64,000 nt of DNA from Streptomyces abikoensis (GTDB taxonomy: Bacteria; Actinomycetota; Actinomycetes; Streptomycetales; Streptomycetaceae): the NCBI RefSeq assembly GCF_014648775.1, contig NZ_BMRT01000002.1, positions 434,001-498,000 of the forward strand, written 5' to 3'. The translations under genes were made by a program, and so were the position numbers. The notes beneath the pieces were generated by a model, which searched no databases, was not told the DNA's origin, and saw only the letters and a program-made list of their open reading frames with translations. Within the stretch, counting starts at the first letter, position 1. Each line of letters begins with the position of its first letter. Below, in pieces: positions 42,205-50,902 of the stretch.

Positions 42205-43206
42205 ATGCGAAGCGTCATGCGCGGCCCGGCGAGATCGAAACGCTTGTTCGCCCTGCTCACGGCCCTGCTGGCCCTGGCCGGGGCCCAGCTCGGCGGCTCC
42301 GCCACGGCGGCCGACCGCGCTCCCGTCGCGCGGGCTTCCGCGCAGGGGCGGTCCGCCGAGGTCGCGAGGTACCACGACGCGAGCGGCCGCGTCACCGTCG
42401 CCGTCTTCAGTGAACTCGCGCAGCCGCCCCAGGAGGTGTGGACCGACCACCGGGTGCAGGTCACCGACCCCTCGATGATCGCGATCGGGGGCGGCGCGAC
42501 GGGGGCGGAGTACCCCTACGGCGCCTACCTGACCGCCTCGTACCCCAGCAACGACCTCTCCTCGTGGATCGTGTCGTCCAAGGACCACAACGGCAGGCGA
42601 CAGCCGCACGAGCTCAACGGCTACGCGATCGGCCTGAAGATCGAGGGCGTGGACAGGGACCAGTTGCGCGCCTGGATCAACTCGTGCAGCACCTCCCGGC
42701 CCAGCGGTGCTCCCGCCCCCGCCCCGCAGGCGACCGCCGGCATCAACTCGGACCGGTGCGTGCTGCTCGGCGGCGGCTTCAAGGTGGACTGGCTGGGGAA
42801 GGGCAACATCGCCACCGCCTCGTACCCGGCCATGGCGTCGTCGTCCTCCTCGGGCTCGACGTGGACGGTCCGGTCGAAGGACCACATGGTCGACGATCCG
42901 GCCAGGATCACCAGTTACGCGATGGGCATCCCGAAGTCGCTCCCGGTCGGCACCGTGCTCTCCCGTGCCTTCTCCGGGTCGGGAGGCGCCGCGCAGCACC
43001 CCACCGCCACGGCGCAGGTGGACGACGGATGGTCGCTGACCGGCGCCGGCGCGCGGGTCTTCTACCACGCCGACGGCAGCCTGCTGTGGAACCTCCAGCC
43101 GGTCGTCAACGACACCCAGCAGTACGTGACCGCGGCGTCGAAGGACCACGACAGTACCGACGCGGCGTCGATCGTGGCGTGGGCGATCGCCATCCGGCTC
43201 GTATGA
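42205..43206 (+). CDS. Secreted protein with three tandem SKDH repeats
   Basis: 333 aa from the ATG at 42205, with a textbook AAGGAGGAGACC ribosome site. The signal peptide has a basic start (MRGPARSKR) and cleaves near ATA. The mature part holds three divergent copies of one about 80-residue unit. Each begins with a Gly-rich strand (IGGGA / LGGGF / TGAGA), runs through ASYP- or NLQP-type strands and contains the motif SKDH, then ends in YAxGI/WAIAI. I do not recognise the family. Units of this kind may be carbohydrate- or membrane-binding; this is a guess. Followed by a terminator. Confidence 0.8.
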   Translation: MRSVMRGPARSKRLFALLTALLALAGAQLGGSATAADRAPVARASAQGRSAEVARYHDASGRVTVAVFSELAQPPQEVWTDHRVQVTDPSMIAIGGGATGAEYPYGAYLTASYPSNDLSSWIVSSKDHNGRRQPHELNGYAIGLKIEGVDRDQLRAWINSCSTSRPSGAPAPAPQATAGINSDRCVLLGGGFKVDWLGKGNIATASYPAMASSSSSGSTWTVRSKDHMVDDPARITSYAMGIPKSLPVGTVLSRAFSGSGGAAQHPTATAQVDDGWSLTGAGARVFYHADGSLLWNLQPVVNDTQQYVTAASKDHDSTDAASIVAWAIAIRLV

Positions 43207-43221
43207 CCCGTAGGGACCGGG

Positions 43222-43266
43222 GCCGCGCGCCGAGCCGGCGCCCTCGGGGGCGGCTCGGCGCGCGGC
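43222..43266. terminator. Bidirectional terminator hairpin
   Basis: Perfect 16-bp stem (43222-43237 with 43251-43266) and a 13-nt loop, between the secreted repeat protein and the convergent VIT-type transporter. Confidence 0.85.
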
Positions 43267-43269
43267 GCG

Positions 43270-43983
43270 TCAGACGGTCGAGCCCAGCAGGGTGCCGACC
43301 CCGTAGGTCACCGCCATGGCCAGCGCCCCGCCGATCACATTGCGCAGCGCCGCCGGGCCGATGGTGGCGCCGCCGAGCCGGGCGCCCGCCCAGCCGGTGG
43401 CGACGAGGGTGGCGAGGACGGACAGGACGGTCACCGGGAGCCGCCAGTCGGCCGGCGGCAGGACGATCAGCAGCAGGGGCAGCAGCGCACCGGCGGTGAA
43501 GGAGAGGAAGCTGGCCACGGCCGCGGCCCAGGGATTGGTGAGGTCGTCCGGGTCGATGCCGAGCTCCACGCGCGCGTGCGCCCGCAGCGCGTCGTTCCCG
43601 CTGAGTTCCCGGGCGGCGGCCTGGGCCACGCCATGGCTCAGGCCGCGCCGCTCCAGCGCGGCGGTCAGCGCCGCGAACCCGGCGCGGGGATGCGCGCGCA
43701 GCTCCTTCTCCTCCAGCTCCAGCGCCGCCCGCTGCGCGTCGCGCTGGGCGCAGACGGACACGTACTCGCCGGCGGCCATCGAGAGCGAACCGGCCAGCAG
43801 CCCCGCCAGCCCGGCGGTCAGCAGGGTGCCCCGTTCCTCGGTCGCGCCGGCGATGCCGACGACGAGTCCGGCGGTGGACACCACCCCGTCGTTGGCGCCG
43901 AGGACAGCGGCACGCAGCCAGTTGAGCCGTCCTTCGGTGGCCTGGACGGGCCCGGCGTGGTGCGGCGGGTCATGATCGCTCAC
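43270..43983 (-). CDS. VIT1/CCC1-family iron/manganese transporter
   Basis: 237 aa from the GTG at 43983. Typical start (RLNWLRAAVLGANDGVVSTAGLVVG), then MAAGEYVSV, the cytoplasmic metal-binding helices rich in Glu/Arg (about 85-130) and three further membrane spans. Family members move Fe2+/Mn2+ out of the cytosol. No metal-responsive site is visible upstream. Confidence 0.88.
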   Translation of the reverse strand: MSDHDPPHHAGPVQATEGRLNWLRAAVLGANDGVVSTAGLVVGIAGATEERGTLLTAGLAGLLAGSLSMAAGEYVSVCAQRDAQRAALELEEKELRAHPRAGFAALTAALERRGLSHGVAQAAARELSGNDALRAHARVELGIDPDDLTNPWAAAVASFLSFTAGALLPLLLIVLPPADWRLPVTVLSVLATLVATGWAGARLGGATIGPAALRNVIGGALAMAVTYGVGTLLGSTV

Positions 43984-44098
43984 GGGGCAAGGATCCCGTC
44001 GGGCCGGGCGGGGCCGGCGCACGGCGCGCCGGAGCCCGAATTTCCTGTGATTGTCAGCCAGTTGGCGCGCATTCTCCCTCTGTGACATAAAGGGTGAC

Positions 44099-44896
44099 AT
44101 GGCGGATACGTTCAGGAACGCCGAGGCCGAAATCAAGATCATCCTTGCGGGTGGGACGGCGGAGGACGCGCGCCGGGCCCTGGGGCTGGAACCCGGGAAC
44201 GGCAAACACCTCGGCATCCACTTCTGGGACGCCCCCCGGGAGGACGGCGCGGGCATCCGCCTCCCCCTGGCGGAGGCCGGGGTCATCATCCGGCTGCGCA
44301 GGCCGGACAGGGGTGGCAGGGGAGACAAGGGCGGCAAGGGGGACAAGAGCGATCTCACGGCGAAGCTCCGGCCGTGCGACCCGGCCGCTCTGCCCGCGAA
44401 ATGGCGCGAGAACCGCGGCGGCAAGGGGTGGGAGTTCAAGGTCGAGGAGGACTGGAGCGGCAGCGACCGCGTCTGGTCGGCCTCGCTCAAGGTGGACGGG
44501 ACCTTCGAGCCGCCCGCCCCCGGCGAGGGGAAGGGGCCCGCCGCCTGGCCGCCCCCGCTCACCCCCGACCAGCGCGACCTGCTGGCGCACGCCGGGATCA
44601 CCGACGACGGCCTGCGGGACGCCGTCGCCCTCGGCCCGGTGAGGGCCGTCAGGTGGAAGCTCTCGCGGCCGGACCTGGCCCGGCCGCTCACCGCCGAGTT
44701 CTGGAGCGTCGACGACGACGGCCCGTGCTTCCTCGAACTGTCCCTGCGCGCCCCGCACGCCGACGCCCCGGGCGCCCAGGAGCTGCTGGAGCGCATCGTG
44801 CTGGAGCAGGGCCTCCGGCCCGCTCCACGGCAGGCGTCGAAGACCCAGACGGTCATGACCGAGCTCGCCCGGAACCATCTGCGCGGGGCGGTGTGA
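44099..44896 (+). CDS. CYTH-like (triphosphate tunnel) domain protein
   Basis: 265 aa, ATG at 44099 with AAAGGG six bases upstream. The N-terminus has EAEIK, the ExExK signature of the CYTH superfamily, and later VIIRLRR, LTAKLRP and FLELSL fit its alternating basic/acidic strands. A charged Gly/Lys/Asp-rich loop (about 70-85) interrupts the tunnel. CYTH enzymes hydrolyse triphosphates or bind polyphosphate. The assignment is by motif pattern only. Confidence 0.6.
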   Translation: MADTFRNAEAEIKIILAGGTAEDARRALGLEPGNGKHLGIHFWDAPREDGAGIRLPLAEAGVIIRLRRPDRGGRGDKGGKGDKSDLTAKLRPCDPAALPAKWRENRGGKGWEFKVEEDWSGSDRVWSASLKVDGTFEPPAPGEGKGPAAWPPPLTPDQRDLLAHAGITDDGLRDAVALGPVRAVRWKLSRPDLARPLTAEFWSVDDDGPCFLELSLRAPHADAPGAQELLERIVLEQGLRPAPRQASKTQTVMTELARNHLRGAV

Positions 44897-44946
44897 CACG
44901 TCCGGCGGCCGCGAGGCGACCGCCGGATCGATGTCTGCGGCGGCCG

Positions 44947-45426
44947 TCAGTGAGCCGTGCGGGTGTTCCAGATCGCCTGGCTGCCGTCGTAGATCACGAC
45001 ATTGCCGTCGTCCTGGACGGCCAGGCGCGACCCGGGGTGCCCGGCGGTGCCCGAGGCCCAGACGGCCCTGCCCGAGCGGGTGTAGACGACGAAGTTTCCG
45101 TCCTCCTGGAACGCCGCCCGCCAGCCGCTGTTGACGGTGTTGGAGGCCCAGCGGGCCCGGTTGAACTCGTCGTAGACGACGAGGTTGCCGTCGGACTGCA
45201 TGACCAGCCGGGCGGTGTCGGACGACACCGACTGGTCTCTCTCCAGGACGAACGGGGCGTAGCGAATTTCCGTCGACATGGCTGTGGACGCGCTCGTCCG
45301 GGTCGCGCCGGTCGTCGAGGAGGTGTGATCGAGGGTGGCCGCGCCGGCCTGGCCGCCGAGGGTGACGGCCATCAGTGCCGCGGCCGCGAGCGTCGTTGCG
45401 GTCTTCTTCGCGGTCTTCTTCCCCAC
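44947..45426 (-). CDS. Secreted mannose-type B-lectin (GNA-like)
   Basis: 159 aa from the GTG at 45426; signal peptide KKTAKKTATTLAAAALMAV, cleavage after AGA at about 28. Three copies of the mannose-binding consensus QxDxNxVxY are intact: QSDGNLVVY, QEDGNFVVY and QDDGNVVIY, each about 36 residues apart, giving a single beta-prism II domain. Such lectins bind mannose-rich glycans and are known as bacteriocins or adhesins in bacteria. No toxic domain is attached. Confidence 0.92.
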   Translation of the reverse strand: MGKKTAKKTATTLAAAALMAVTLGGQAGAATLDHTSSTTGATRTSASTAMSTEIRYAPFVLERDQSVSSDTARLVMQSDGNLVVYDEFNRARWASNTVNSGWRAAFQEDGNFVVYTRSGRAVWASGTAGHPGSRLAVQDDGNVVIYDGSQAIWNTRTAH

Positions 45427-45617
45427 GAAAGGATCCCTTCGTCGAGTTGCTCTTCCACCGGTGCCCCCGGGTGAAGGCGGGCGGAAAGGAACTCTCGCAG
45501 CTTCCCCCGTCACGGAGGACCGCTCGGTTCCCGTATGACGGGTTCACACCGACCTTTGGCCAAGGAACTCGCGTTCGATGCTTTTTCGCCGGTGAAAAGC
45601 CACGCGCTTGGCGGGAA

Positions 45618-45836
45618 CTAGAGCGGGCGATCCTGAAATGATGTGGTCCTGCTGGAGCGGCGCCACAGGAAGTTGACGGCGGCGTGGACGGCGAACGCCA
45701 CCGGCAAGGCCGGGAGGACCTCCCAGGGGACCACGCCGAACGCCGCCAGCGAGGCGAGGACCGGGACGGCCAGCGCGGTGGGGAACGTCTCGATCAGTGC
45801 GAGGCGGACACGGGTACGGATACGGCGGTGGCTCAC
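45618..45836 (-). CDS. Small two-span membrane protein coupled to a MerR gene
   Basis: 72 aa; GTG at 45836 overlaps the stop of the MerR gene (GTGA). Two hydrophobic segments (about 15-35 and 40-60) in a short basic protein. It resembles DUF2798-like small membrane proteins, which often follow regulators, but I cannot be sure. No enzyme motif. Confidence 0.65.
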   Translation of the reverse strand: MSHRRIRTRVRLALIETFPTALAVPVLASLAAFGVVPWEVLPALPVAFAVHAAVNFLWRRSSRTTSFQDRPL

Positions 45837-46639
45837 GGCCGGGCTCCTTCGACGGAAGAGGGCGGAAGAGGGCGGGGGGAATCGACGCGGGCGGCGTCCA
45901 GGTAGTCGGCCAGTTCCCGCCACTCATCGGCCGGGGCGTCCGGCCCACCGGACATCGCGGCCGGGTCGTCACGCCACGCCGCCCGCACGCCGGTGGAGAT
46001 CCCCGCGTCGCCGCCGGTGAACAGCGTGCTCAGCTCGTCCATGCGCGCCACCAGGCGCCGGACCTTCGGATCGGTGGGCGGGATCCCGGCCGTACGGAGC
46101 CGGTCGGCCCGGCGGTAGAGCTCCGGCCATTCGATCCGCAGCAGGTAGTGCGCCGCGGGTCCCAGGGCGGCGGCGCGCGTCTCCAGCACCCGCATCCGGT
46201 CGTCGTCCAGGTGGCGGCGCAGCGTTCGTTCGCCGTCCGGACCGGTGCCGCCGATGGCGTGCAGGGCGTCGAGCAGCATGCCGGTGGTCGGGTACCGGTC
46301 GGACGCGAGGCTGTCGCCGAGGCGGCGCAGCCGTTGCCGCAGGACGTCGAGCGCGGCGATGGATTCCTCGACCTTCGCCAGGTGGTCCCGGACCAGCCGT
46401 CCGGGGTCCACTCCGGCGTCGAGGCAGACGGCGATGGTGTCCAGGCCCAGCCCGAGGCCGCGCAGGGCGAGCACCTGGTAGAGCCGGACGAGGTCGTCCT
46501 CGGTGTACTCCCTGTGCCCGCCGGCGGTGCGCCGGGAGGGGCTGAGCAGGCCGATGGTGTCCCAGTGGTGGAGCGTCCGGACGGTCAGCCCGCTGGCCTC
46601 GGCGAGCGGACCGACCTTCCAGGTCGTGGAAGCGGTCAT
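45833..46639 (-). CDS. TipA-like MerR-family regulator
   Basis: 268 aa. Residues 1-75 are a MerR winged helix (KVGPLAEASGLTVRTLHHWD, GGHREYTEDDLVRLYQV), a coiled dimerisation helix follows (about 80-115), and the rest (about 145-250) resembles a TipAS-type ligand-binding domain with ELYRRAD, though the usual drug-capture Cys is not obvious. The upstream palindrome in the promoter spacer suggests autoactivation. Co-transcribed with the small membrane protein. Confidence 0.85.
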   Translation of the reverse strand: MTASTTWKVGPLAEASGLTVRTLHHWDTIGLLSPSRRTAGGHREYTEDDLVRLYQVLALRGLGLGLDTIAVCLDAGVDPGRLVRDHLAKVEESIAALDVLRQRLRRLGDSLASDRYPTTGMLLDALHAIGGTGPDGERTLRRHLDDDRMRVLETRAAALGPAAHYLLRIEWPELYRRADRLRTAGIPPTDPKVRRLVARMDELSTLFTGGDAGISTGVRAAWRDDPAAMSGGPDAPADEWRELADYLDAARVDSPRPLPPSSVEGARP

Positions 46640-46655
46640 GGGGACAACGATGCAT

Positions 46656-46672
46656 CCTCACGTGACGTGAGG
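46656..46672. promoter_or_regulatory. MerR-type operator in the promoter of the TipA-like gene
   Basis: Perfect 7-bp inverted repeat CCTCACG-TGA-CGTGAGG, read on the minus strand directly behind a TTGAAC -35 element; the layout is that of a MerR-activated promoter with a long spacer. It lies 17 bp upstream of the MerR start. Confidence 0.7.
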
Positions 46673-46705
46673 TTCAAGCCGGGATCCGGACTGCCGGCGG
46701 AGCGC

Positions 46706-47854
46706 TCAGTAGCGCAGCACCGCCGCCAGCCGGTCCTCCTCGGCCAGGGTGTCGTCCCGGACGAACTCGACGTCCGCTCCGTTGTCCAGCGCCGCCTCGA
46801 CGATCTCGTCGACGACGTCCTCGCGGATGGCGGGGTCCGCCGTCAGCGGCTCGGCGGGCTCCTCCAGGCGCACCGGGTGGCCGCCGTTTCCGTCGACGCG
46901 GGCGGTGATCTGGTAGTGGTCCTCGACCGCGAGGAGCGCCACCCGGCCCTGGCGGACGGTCTGCCAGATCTCGTCCAGCCCGGAGGTGAAGCGCTTCTGG
47001 CCGCGCGCGTCGCTGAGGCGGCGCAGCACCTCCCCCTGCCGTGCGGCGCGGCGCTCCTCGAACGCCGGGCGCAGTACCTCGGCCAGCGCGTGCGCGGACA
47101 GACCGATCGCGCCGCCCTGCTCGGTCCGGGCGGTGATCACACCGGGCTTGGGGCACAGCTTCTCGAACAGGGCGATCTGCTCGCGCAGCCCCACGACGTA
47201 CAACGGCCGGGGCTCGCGGTCCAGCACGGGCATGAGGGCCCCGACGACGGAGCGCGTGTACTGGCGCTCGCGCTCCACGTGGGCCTCCTCGCGCGCGGTC
47301 GTGGCATGGCTGCCGACCTTGTCGAAGTTCGCGCCGGGCAGGGCGTCCTCGTGGTCGGGAAGGGAGGGGCGGACGGGGAAGCCGTTGCCGATGGTCTCCA
47401 CGAGGTGGTCCCCGGCGCCGTCCCACAGCCGGGTCTCGGACTCGGAGAGCACCAGCACCCAGTACGGCTCCTCGGAGAGCCGGGCCGCGACCAGGTTGCG
47501 GGTGAGGAAGGTGTCCGAGACCACGACGCGCTGCGGCACGGTGCGCGGCAGGTACCAGACCTGGTGCTCGCCCGGCGCGGCCAGGATGAGCAGGCCGTCG
47601 CTGGAGTGGGCGAGGTCGACCTCCCTGACCGCCGCGTCGATCTGCGCCTCGACGTCGATGCGCGCCGACCGGCTCGCCTTCGGGTCGTCGGCGAGCCGCC
47701 GCTTGGCCTCCGCGACCGTGTTGCGCAGCCTGACCTGGTCCTCGGTGCTGGTCGGGGCACGGCGCGTGGTCGGCAGGAGCAGTGACACGGCCGGGTACGG
47801 GCGCTCACGGCGCAGGTCGCGGAGCGTCTCGTCGGTCAGCTCGCCGATGTCCAT
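46706..47854 (-). CDS. baeRF-family (archaeo-eukaryotic release-factor-like) protein
   Basis: 382 aa from the ATG at 47854 with GAGGAGGAC ahead. The layout is that of the baeRF proteins, bacterial relatives of eRF1: an N-terminal mixed alpha/beta domain (about 1-130, with PAVSLLLPTTRRAPTSTEDQVRLRN), a central domain with RLWDGAG, and a C-terminal eRF1-3-like domain ending in EFVRDDTLAEEDRLAAVLRY. The role is unproven; ribosome rescue or nuclease-like activity has been suggested for the group. No GGQ loop is seen. Confidence 0.75.
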   Translation of the reverse strand: MDIGELTDETLRDLRRERPYPAVSLLLPTTRRAPTSTEDQVRLRNTVAEAKRRLADDPKASRSARIDVEAQIDAAVREVDLAHSSDGLLILAAPGEHQVWYLPRTVPQRVVVSDTFLTRNLVAARLSEEPYWVLVLSESETRLWDGAGDHLVETIGNGFPVRPSLPDHEDALPGANFDKVGSHATTAREEAHVERERQYTRSVVGALMPVLDREPRPLYVVGLREQIALFEKLCPKPGVITARTEQGGAIGLSAHALAEVLRPAFEERRAARQGEVLRRLSDARGQKRFTSGLDEIWQTVRQGRVALLAVEDHYQITARVDGNGGHPVRLEEPAEPLTADPAIREDVVDEIVEAALDNGADVEFVRDDTLAEEDRLAAVLRY

Positions 47855-48052
47855 CAAGGTCCTCCTCGGGCCTGCGGGGTGTCTTCCAGCTCACCAGAGG
47901 CACGGCCGAACGGCCAATCGAGCGGGTCCACCCGGTGCACGGTCGCGGTGCGCCTACCCGTGCGGGGGCCGTCCACCCGTGCGGGTTCCCCGTACGGATG
48001 ACTTCCCCCGCTCGTCCGACGGGCGGATCGTGGGTCGCGGTAGCGAAGAGTC

Positions 48053-49246
48053 ATGACGAAGCGCACCGTCCGCGGCGTTCTGCCGGCCCTGCTCGCCGCC
48101 GTGGCGCTGATCGGCGGCGCGTCCGGCCCGTCCGGTGCCCGCTCGTCCGTCCCGCCGGACCGCCGTGCGCACGAGGGGACGCGGGCGGCCATGGAGGCGC
48201 TGGTGCGGGCCGGGATGCCCGGCGTCGTCGGCCAGGCGCGCGAGGGGCGCGACGGGGGCGACGGGAGCGACGGGCGCCGCGTCTGGAACGGGTCCGCCGG
48301 GACGGCCGAACTCGGGCGGCCACGGGCGCCGCGGGCGCGCGACCGGTTCCGGATCGGCAGCAACACCAAGACGTTCGTCGCCACCGTGATGCTCCAGCTG
48401 GAGGCCGAGCACCGGCTCCGGCTCACGGACACCGTGGAGCGCTGGCTGCCGGGCGTGGTGCGCGGCCAGGGCAATGACGGGCGCGCCGTGTCCCTGCGCC
48501 GGCTCCTCGACCACACCAGCGGGATCTTCGACTACGCGGCGGACCCCGCCCTCCACAAGCGGCTCTTCGAACGGGACTTCCTCCACCACCGCTTCGACAC
48601 CTACACCCCACGGCAGTTGGTGCGCACGGCCGTGTCCCATCCGCCGGTCTTCGCGCCCGGCAAGGGCTGGAGCTACTCCAACACCAACTACGTGCTGGCC
48701 GGGCTGGTCATCGAGAAGGTCACCGGCCACCCCTACGGCCGGGAGGTCCGCGACCGTGTCCTGCGCCCGCTCGGTCTGCGCGCCACCTCCGTACCGGGCC
48801 GGTCGACCGCCCTCCCCCGGCCCTCCGGACGCGGCTACATCCGCTTCCCGGACGAGCCGGGGACGCCGTTCCACGACGTCACCGGCATCAACCCGACGGA
48901 GGCGTGGGCCGCCGGCGAGATGATCTCCACCGTCGGCGACCTCAACGCCTTCTACCGGGCGCTGCTGGGCGGCCGGCTCCTGCCCGCCCGCCAGCTCGCG
49001 GAGATGCTGACCACGGTGGACACCGGGCTGCGCCCGCCGGCGCGGTACGGGCTGGGCGTCGCCGCGCGGAAGCTGTCGTGCGGGGTGACGGTGTGGGGGC
49101 ACGACGGCGGGATCCAGGGCGCGGTCTCCCAGGTGAGCAGCGTCCGGGACGCCTCGCACACGGCCGCGTTCGGCGGCAACGCCCTCGGGGTGCCCTTCGA
49201 CACGCTCGCCCTGGCGGAGGCCGAGTTCTGCGGTGGGGCGCGGTAG
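48053..49246 (+). CDS. Secreted serine hydrolase, class C beta-lactamase fold
   Basis: 397 aa with a signal peptide (TKRTVRGVLPALLAAVALIGG). The motifs of class C/D-Ala-D-Ala carboxypeptidase enzymes are SNTK (SxxK, about 103-106), YSNTNY (YxN) and GHDGG (HxG in place of KTG). Could be a peptidase, esterase or DD-carboxypeptidase. Upstream context GAAGAGTC gives a modest ribosome site. Confidence 0.88.
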   Translation: MTKRTVRGVLPALLAAVALIGGASGPSGARSSVPPDRRAHEGTRAAMEALVRAGMPGVVGQAREGRDGGDGSDGRRVWNGSAGTAELGRPRAPRARDRFRIGSNTKTFVATVMLQLEAEHRLRLTDTVERWLPGVVRGQGNDGRAVSLRRLLDHTSGIFDYAADPALHKRLFERDFLHHRFDTYTPRQLVRTAVSHPPVFAPGKGWSYSNTNYVLAGLVIEKVTGHPYGREVRDRVLRPLGLRATSVPGRSTALPRPSGRGYIRFPDEPGTPFHDVTGINPTEAWAAGEMISTVGDLNAFYRALLGGRLLPARQLAEMLTTVDTGLRPPARYGLGVAARKLSCGVTVWGHDGGIQGAVSQVSSVRDASHTAAFGGNALGVPFDTLALAEAEFCGGAR

Positions 49247-49306
49247 CGCCGCGCGCGTCGGGCGTCCCGGGTGTCGAGATGCCCCCGGTGCCGTGGTCGG
49301 CGGCTC

Positions 49307-49894
49307 CTACGCGAAGGCCGGCCAGGACCCGGGATCCACATGGGTGTTCTCGGGTACCTGTGCGTGGGCGTACCAGCCGCCCTGGGTCTCCCAGACCATT
49401 TCGGAGCGGTTGGGGGTGAAATCCACGGGGTGCCCCATGGGCCAGGTATCCGGAACCTCCCAGGAACGCACCCACGCGTTGAGTTTCGGCCACCCTTTGC
49501 ACGGGGTGTCGGCCAATCGCCGGAACACCTTGCCGTCGACGCGGCAGAACGGGAAGAACAGGGCCTCGATCTGGATGACGACCTTTCCCGCACGGTTGGT
49601 CCGCGTGCCGCCCGCGAGGTCGTGCACCGCCTTGCTCCGGGACGTCGCGGGGAAGAACTGGGCGAAGGCGCCGGCGAACGGGTCCCAGAGGATGTGCGGC
49701 GCCTTTTCCTTCCCGTCGTGGGTGAAGAAGTGCTGGAGGCTGGCGAAGGGCACAAGGTCCAGCGGATTCTCCGCCGTGGCGTTGTCACGGTCCGCCGTGA
49801 TGTGCGCGATGGCCTTCGGCGGAAAACCCGGGTCGTAAGGGGCGTGGTCACCGAGGTCCATTTTGATGGCTTGCGGCATCCATATCTCGGCCAT
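49307..49894 (-). CDS. Putative N-acetylmuramoyl-L-alanine-amidase-fold protein
   Basis: 195 aa from ATG 49894, with GGAGG eight bases before it. The middle part reads as an amidase-like core: an early HITADRDN His, a PHILWDP segment, then QFFPATSRSKAVHDLAGGTRTN and VIQIE, the pattern seen in streptomycete and mycobacteriophage amidase_2/endolysin proteins. Third metal ligand not located. There is no signal peptide, so release would need a phage-like or other route. It lies 89 bp downstream of the CE4 deacetylase gene, another envelope enzyme. Identification tentative. Confidence 0.45.
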   Translation of the reverse strand: MAEIWMPQAIKMDLGDHAPYDPGFPPKAIAHITADRDNATAENPLDLVPFASLQHFFTHDGKEKAPHILWDPFAGAFAQFFPATSRSKAVHDLAGGTRTNRAGKVVIQIEALFFPFCRVDGKVFRRLADTPCKGWPKLNAWVRSWEVPDTWPMGHPVDFTPNRSEMVWETQGGWYAHAQVPENTHVDPGSWPAFA

Positions 49895-49983
49895 GGTCCA
49901 CCTCCTGCCGTCATGGCGTGCCCTTCCAGAGTCGTCCCGTGCGTACCGTCCGGCCACTGGTGGGCCAGCCCGTACCGGGCGTC

Positions 49984-50724
49984 TCAGCCGCGCACGCGGC
50001 AGCGCCGTACGAGCCGCCCCAGGTCGGCGAAGCCGTAGCCGTGGGCGCGGGCGGCGGTGATGATCCTCGGCAGGGCGTCGGCGTCCAGCACGGAGTGGCG
50101 CGCGTCCGTGGAGCCGACGTGCATCTGGATGATCGCCCCCGGTGAGAACGCCCGCTCCGCCCGCCGGACGACCATGTCCACCGTCACGCCCCCGTCGGGC
50201 CCGCGCCAGCCGGCCGTGTCGTCCACCCACTCGACGACGGGGTACCCGAGCGCGTTGACGTCGCGGACGTTCCGCTCGGTGAACTCGCCGTACGGGAACC
50301 GGAAGGCCACGGGCGTACGGCCCGTGGCCCGGCGGATGGCGCGTGCGGACAGGACGGCCTCCCGGCGCTCCTCGGGGAAGGACAGGCCGGGGAACCTCGG
50401 GTGACTGTAGGAGTGGCTGCCCACGAGGTGGCGGGCGGCCAGCGCACGGGCCGCCTCGGGGTGGCGATCGGCGAAGTCCCCTGTCAGGAAGAACATGGCG
50501 GGCACCCGCTCCCCGCGGAGCACGGCCAGGACGCGGCTGACGCCGTCCTCGTTCCACGCCGCGTTGAAGGTCAGCGCGATGACCTTCCGCTCCGTGGGGA
50601 CGCGCCGGAGCGCGGGCCCGGAACACCCCGGCCGCCCGCGTTCGCCCGCAGCGCCCGGAGCCGCCACGGCGAGCAGCGTCAGAAGGACGGCCACGATCGC
50701 GGGCCACCGACGGGACCAGAACAT
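49984..50724 (-). CDS. Secreted polysaccharide deacetylase (CE4 family)
   Basis: 246 aa; signal peptide (FWSRRWPAIVAVLLTLLAV, cleavage after AAG). Motif 2 is SHSYSH with His104 and His108, and motif 3 is RFPYGEF, but motif 1 is LTFNAAWNED rather than the usual TFDDG: the catalytic first Asp is replaced by Asn54 and a second acid sits further on. The zinc ligand Asp is therefore uncertain. Deacetylates chitin- or peptidoglycan-like sugars in the family. May lack normal catalysis or use a modified site. Confidence 0.85.
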   Translation of the reverse strand: MFWSRRWPAIVAVLLTLLAVAAPGAAGERGRPGCSGPALRRVPTERKVIALTFNAAWNEDGVSRVLAVLRGERVPAMFFLTGDFADRHPEAARALAARHLVGSHSYSHPRFPGLSFPEERREAVLSARAIRRATGRTPVAFRFPYGEFTERNVRDVNALGYPVVEWVDDTAGWRGPDGGVTVDMVVRRAERAFSPGAIIQMHVGSTDARHSVLDADALPRIITAARAHGYGFADLGRLVRRCRVRG

Positions 50725-50902
50725 GTGAACACTCCTCCCGCGCGGAAACCCGGGACGATCTCACGCGATCCGGTGCCGTCCACTCGCACGCCGTGCCGAT
50801 AGATCGTTTCTCCTTCCCCCGTACGGGCGATACGGCGCGTGCCGTCCCGGCACCGGGGCAGACCCCTTACGACCAAGCCGATGACCGGATAAGAGGTACT
50901 TC

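Noticed and set aside
43222..43266. Small non-coding RNA
   Set aside because: A perfect short hairpin between convergent stops is explained by a terminator; no promoter ahead.
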